In this document: one piece after another, positions 54,401 to 60,400 of the stretch
How the letters are laid out: every line of letters begins with the position of its first letter
How positions within the stretch are numbered: position 1 is the stretch's first letter
Assembly: GCA_035222895.1 (NCBI GenBank)
Contig: JAVYIG010007225.1
Span: 1 to 64,000 of the forward strand
DNA: 64,000 nt
Direction: 5' to 3'
Source: Strongylocentrotus droebachiensis
Lineage: Eukaryota > Echinodermata > Echinoidea > Camarodonta > Strongylocentrotidae
Position numbers and translations under genes: made by a program
The notes under the pieces: generated by a model
What the model was told of the DNA's origin: nothing
Seen by the model: the letters and a program-made list of their open reading frames with translations, nothing else
Databases searched by the model: none

Positions 54401-57400
54401 GAAAGATTACCGAGTCAGAGTCTTTTTCAGGACTCCTCAACCCTCTCCCTCTCTCTCACATGGTGCACCCGGAAGCCTACTGTAAATCTTTATATTGTCT
54501 CCAAACTCTTTTACTTTTTTAATTATATGTGTATTTATTATTTTTGCACGTATGTTTCTTTTGCTTTTTATAAGTATGATGAGTGATCTGATTCGTGATA
54601 GGCCAAACATAATGAGAAATGAAAGTGGATACTTTACTCTGAAAGGGCATTGGTTAAACTTGCAGCCTTTTCACACACAGCTAAAATTCTATTAAACATG
54701 ATTAGTTTAAAGGGCTTTAAACTAATCAGCTGTACATACGACATCATTCACACACAGAAATTTCGGTGCGATCGTTAATCGTTTCGTGATTAATTAATGC
54801 TCTTAAAATGCGCAGTAGTGCCATTGCGCATTGAAGGTCAGGTCATATCAAACAAAGCACACGCTCCATCCAGTTTAAACACGTTTAAACCGTTCACATA
54901 CAAAATTTCAAGCTCTCTAGATACGAACTTTCGTATCTGCAGCCTGCTGTGAGGGGCGTATGAATCGCGATTTAAACTTTAAACTAATCATGCTTATAGA
55001 ATTTTAGCTGTGTGTGAAAAGGCTGTATCTCTGATATTGGTTAATCATACCTTGTCTGATATTGGTTAATCATACCCTGTCTGATATTGGTTAATCATAC
55101 CCTGTCTGATATTGCTTCATCATACCCTGTCTGATATTGGTTAATCATACCCTGTCTGATATTGGTTAATCATACCCTGTCTGATATTGGTTAATCATAC
55201 CCTGTCTGTATTGGTTAATCGTACCCTGTCTGTATTGGTTAATCGTACCCTGTCTGATATTGGTTAAACATAACCTTAAACCTCATGATCCGTCATTGGT
55301 TAAACTGTCCCAATACTAGAACATATATTGAACGGCCTTGGAGTGGTTCAGAAATAACCTAACCAATAGGATCCGATTTGCTTTTATTAATGATTGTAAC
55401 CCAAATAATAATAATAATATTTAATTTGTATATAGCGCTTAATACAAGTATTCTATCAATAAATTGTGGGTACCACAAGGCTCTTTTGGGTCCGCTTCTT
55501 GTTATTATCCATATGAATGGCTTCATAAATTCATCCACGGTTCTTTATATCCTAAACTTTGCAGACGACTCAAGCATTTTCTACTCACATCCCAATCCTA
55601 GAATTGTTCTTGATTCCCTGAATTTTGAATTGCAATTTGTAGTCGTATGGATACAAGCAAACAAATCCTTTATAAATGTGAACAAGACTAGAACCCCGTC
55701 TGTTGTCCGGATGACATTCTACCCCGTTCCCGTTAAGACGCATCCAAAACGCGTCAATCGGGGTAACGTCCGGACAATATCGAGATGACAACGAGGTGAG
55801 TTTCACCCTAGTCGGGCCAGGGTGAGATCGCGGTAACGTCCGGACGTTGTCCGGATGACATCCTGATAAACGACCTATTAAGACGCGCGCGGAACTCTAC
55901 CCGGGTAGATGACGTCAGGGCCGTGAACAATGTATACATGTACATAGCGCGCGCCAGCTGATCGCGATGAGGGAGGTTTTTTAGAATGGCTGGTTAAGAC
56001 GGTGTCCATGAGCCTGGCAAAAGCTCACCCCGTGTTTTACGATCAGACCCCAACTGTCTCTCATCGACACGTCGCTCGGGTGAGATCGAAAAGACGGGGC
56101 TTAATTTTATAATTTTCAGCAATACACTCTCTGAGCTACTAGGACTAGCTTTGGTTAATGATACCCAGATAATTCCACTACACTTCTTTTATTGACTGTA
56201 AACTAACATGGAATACTCAAATTGGTCATTTAAGCAAACTGTTGTCTAGGAACGTAGGTGTAATAAAATAAGTTAAAATCTTTTTTTCCATCTCATGTCT
56301 TAAAAAATATTGTATCCAACTCTGTTACTGCCTTATCTAATCTACGGGGTGCTAGCGTGGGGAAATGGTTTAAAATATTTTTAAAAAAATCATGATCCGA
56401 AAAAGAGCAATATGAAAAATTAAATCTGGCTGATTTCTAGGCACATGCTAACGTTTTTTTTTCTTTCTTGCAAATCGTTTTCTGAAAGTATTTGATTTAT
56501 ACAATTATTTCCTCGGAATTTTGATGCATCAACTATTAAAGTAAGGGTGATTCGCCAAATGTATTCCCTCCCATTGTTTGCTATAAACAGCCTTATGCAC
56601 TCCTATCCCACAAGACAAAGAGACAATATTCATCTCCTCCCCAATCCGGACAGTTTATGCCCATGAAACAATTATGTATACAGGTCCCACTTTTTGGAAT
56701 GGTTTAAATTCAGAGGTTAACGACGCACCATCGTTAAATTTCTTTAAGGCCCACTGTACTGCTTGTAGCTACTTGCGCCCTCTCTATATTAAACAATGCA
56801 TAATCGGTGACCATTGGTTCCCCATGATGCTCTTTTTCTTATGTTAACTGAGAGCTGAGTTGATGAGATAACCACCTGTCCAGTGACCTTACAGGGCGGT
56901 CTTATCCCTCCTGTAAACTAGTAAGCTTTAAACTCAAACTTTGAGATGTTCATTTTAATTCTTACGTCTAATATAATTTGTTTCCCCTCCCCAGTCCTTT
57001 TTTTCTCCAATGATAATCTTAATTTGTAATTATTGATGCATGCGTCGGATTTTAATGTATACAAACAAGTTTCTCGGTTCTATGCTTACTAAATTACTTG
57101 AATGACTACGTATTTTAACCGCGTGACTCTGGGTATTGGTGCTAATGCATTATTCTGTATATAATTTTCCTAATTCCGTTGTGTTTTAATTCCCCCTGTA
57201 TATTACGTCTTTCTCTACTGCTACCATGTTTACATCTACAATCTTTATTTAACCAGGAACATACAATATACAAGCACTGCTTTTCTTTAATGTCCATACT
57301 CTGCCCTTCCATATGACACCTCAATTAGGACAAAGGAGCCAGGAATAACGAAGTTCTGTCTGTCAAAAGTAATGCTTGCATTTCCATAATTTACGAATCC

Positions 57401-60400
57401 GTTCCAATGGCAGCCTGCCCTAACAAAAAACAAAGTTGACCAAAGACTCGTATGCATGGCTGATCGTTAACGAAACGGAGTTAAATATGTTGTCAACTTT
57501 GTTTTTTGCTATGGTAGGGAGCCAGTGAAAACGAATTCGTTTAATATAATTATGGAAATGCAAGCATTGCTTTAAACAAACAGAACTATGTTATTACTGG
57601 TTCATTTTTTTCCTGATTGAGGTGTCATATGAACTTTCTAGGAATATGATTATCTCTTTGAAATGCAAATACCGTTCGCTAAATGAATTTTTGGTACCCT
57701 TTCTTCAAATTGTCTGTAATCACTAATGCGTGAAATATGCATCATATGAGTTGCATCAAACGAAAGAGGAGGATCTAAGCTTTACGAATATGTATCATTA
57801 ATTAGTTTATTCATTATAATTGTGATTAAGTTATGATAAAACATCGATTATTCTCGGTTTCGTTTTGTCTTGGACGCACTGTATACATATAAATTTAAAC
57901 AAATATTTTGTATGTATATCTATATTTTTTGTTAAATGTGGAACAAATAAACTTGAAAACTTAAAACATAGTTGCTTAGTAAAATTCGTTTGCCCCATAG
58001 TTTGAATTCAATTATATATTGAAGTACGGTTGACCGATAGATCTTTTTTCCTGCCATTAAATACCAACTAAACTTTTTACTTCTTTCCTAATCTCTCACA
58101 GATGTAAACGCCGAGTCATACATCGACACGGGAGGTAAATATACAGATAATCAAGCTTTATTTTCCCGGATATTCAGTTAATACCATTGTAATAATATAT
58201 CCTTTCAAGGACCTAGCTAGAAGTCAATCTACGTTGTTTCTTATGCAGTAAGAATTGTTATGTGAAGCAGCGACTTCTAATAACACAATATATTATTTAT
58301 AAGAATCTGGAGAAAAAAAATGCTGAAGAGGCTCAACTGTTACATTAAGAAAACATTCAATAGTAAGCCTACAGTACAACTGAAAACGATTATATTCAAT
58401 CTGTATATGGCCTCTTAAAATAAAAATGTTTAAATACTGAGAGAGCAAAGCTATTTTACTAAAACAAAATAATGAAATGTATGATGACACATGCATGATG
58501 ACAAAGATAACAAATAATAAGTCAATAGAACTAAGTACCTTTAATGACGTTTCCTTTTTTGTTTGTGAAAGACAAAAAATAGGTAATGATACAAAGCTAA
58601 CGTATATCTCAATCTTTTATTCAGGCTCTGGTATATTACTATCAAGCGGGGATTCCTACACTATCGCATCACCCGACTTCCCTCAAAACCATCCTCCTTA
58701 CATCAGTAGGATCTGGCTTATCAAACTCCCTCAACCTGATTGTCAACTTACCATCGATTTTGATAATTTTACAACCAGATCGGATTCTGACAAGGTAAAT
58801 GAGCTTACTTATCATTCATCCTGAATTTCGTGTGATATATATGAGTCTTGTTGTGGGGCGGGCGGAATGGGGACGGGGTGCACTGGTTTTAAAGTAGATA
58901 TGCATTGGTTTGAAAAACTATTTTCATTATTGCAAAGTTGAAACTTTAATTTCATCAAAATTCAATGCTTGAAAACATTCGAAGTAATGATTATTTTAAA
59001 TTACAAAACGCTTAAACTCCGGCATAGCACATGAAGAGCTCTCCGAACGCTGCTGAGATATGTGAGATCACAGGATGGACATGATTTGCAAAAGCAGACG
59101 ATGTCCCATGACATCTCACATATTTTCAGTGCATGTTCTTTCATCTTCTTTTGAGTTTTTTCTCTTACTTCACTACCGTCAGGCTAAATGTATAATATAT
59201 TGCCTCACTCTAAACCCCGCGCATGGTTTTATTTTGTGGCAAATGCAGCGATACAAAATAAAGGAATCTGTCGCTTGTAAACAAAAATAGGACGCCATTG
59301 TATATTCAGCTGCACACACCGCGGTATGTTCGGCGTTTAAAGAGGGAACAAATGTCGTCCTTATATGATTCGTTTTTTTTTTCTTAATATGAAAGTCTAG
59401 TTTCTTTGATTGTTAATTAATCCCTATCCTGTGTATTTACAAGCAAAAGATTTTAGTTATCATAATCGGTTTCATATCCCCTTTTGAATGGTTTGAAATA
59501 ATAGCTTTGCAATTATGTTCATTCATTACGGGATGTCGTCTGCTTGGGCAGTATTGGTCCATTATGTGACGTCATTAAAACATCGTTATTTTTCAGACGA
59601 ATCTCTCGTATATCCCAGATGCTATGGAGGTGGTTGCATTTGAATTTTTTATAAATCACCCGATATGTAGTTGACCTAAAACTTTTACGATGGCCATCTG
59701 TTAGCTTACCAGTTTCTAGTGATACATTAGTTGACATATTTGTGATTTCTTTGAATTTCCACTTTAAGATACTAATGTTATAATCCCTTCAAGAGTTTCC
59801 TCGTAACTTTGAGTCAACTGAAAGATTCTCTTATGCCCTCTTTCTAAGCCCAGCATTTGATAATGGAATGGATTTTTTTTTTCTTCGTTTTTTGTTTAAA
59901 TCGAAATATTATAAAGACCTATTAGATAGCCATTTTAGCTCTGTTGTTATGGCATTTCCTATATTGAAAAGGACTTGAGAGATAAAGAAAGGAAAATGCA
60001 ACTGGAGGATGGGGTTTCATTTTATGTCTGGGTGGGCATTCATTACCCAGAATCTCTTATTTTCTTCAAATGGGGGCATCATCCCCTATTGTTTCTTAAA
60101 CCGTCATTGCTGCACTAAACGTTTAAAGACCTGTTATCTGACCCTGTAATTAAGTTTAAAACTGTTTAGGGTGAAGGCAAATCGCACCTTCTTATGTTCA
60201 TGGAATATATTTATGATTATTATCGCAAATGGAATCCATTATTTAACCTTTTTCCTCACACTCTCTTCATTAATTCACATAGCTTGAGATCAGTTCATCT
60301 GCTTCATTAGACTCCCTTCGTGCTGTCTTATATGGTGACGTCATAAAGGAGCCTATAACCATCACATCAGACTATGTTCTCATCCGGTTCAGCAGCAACA

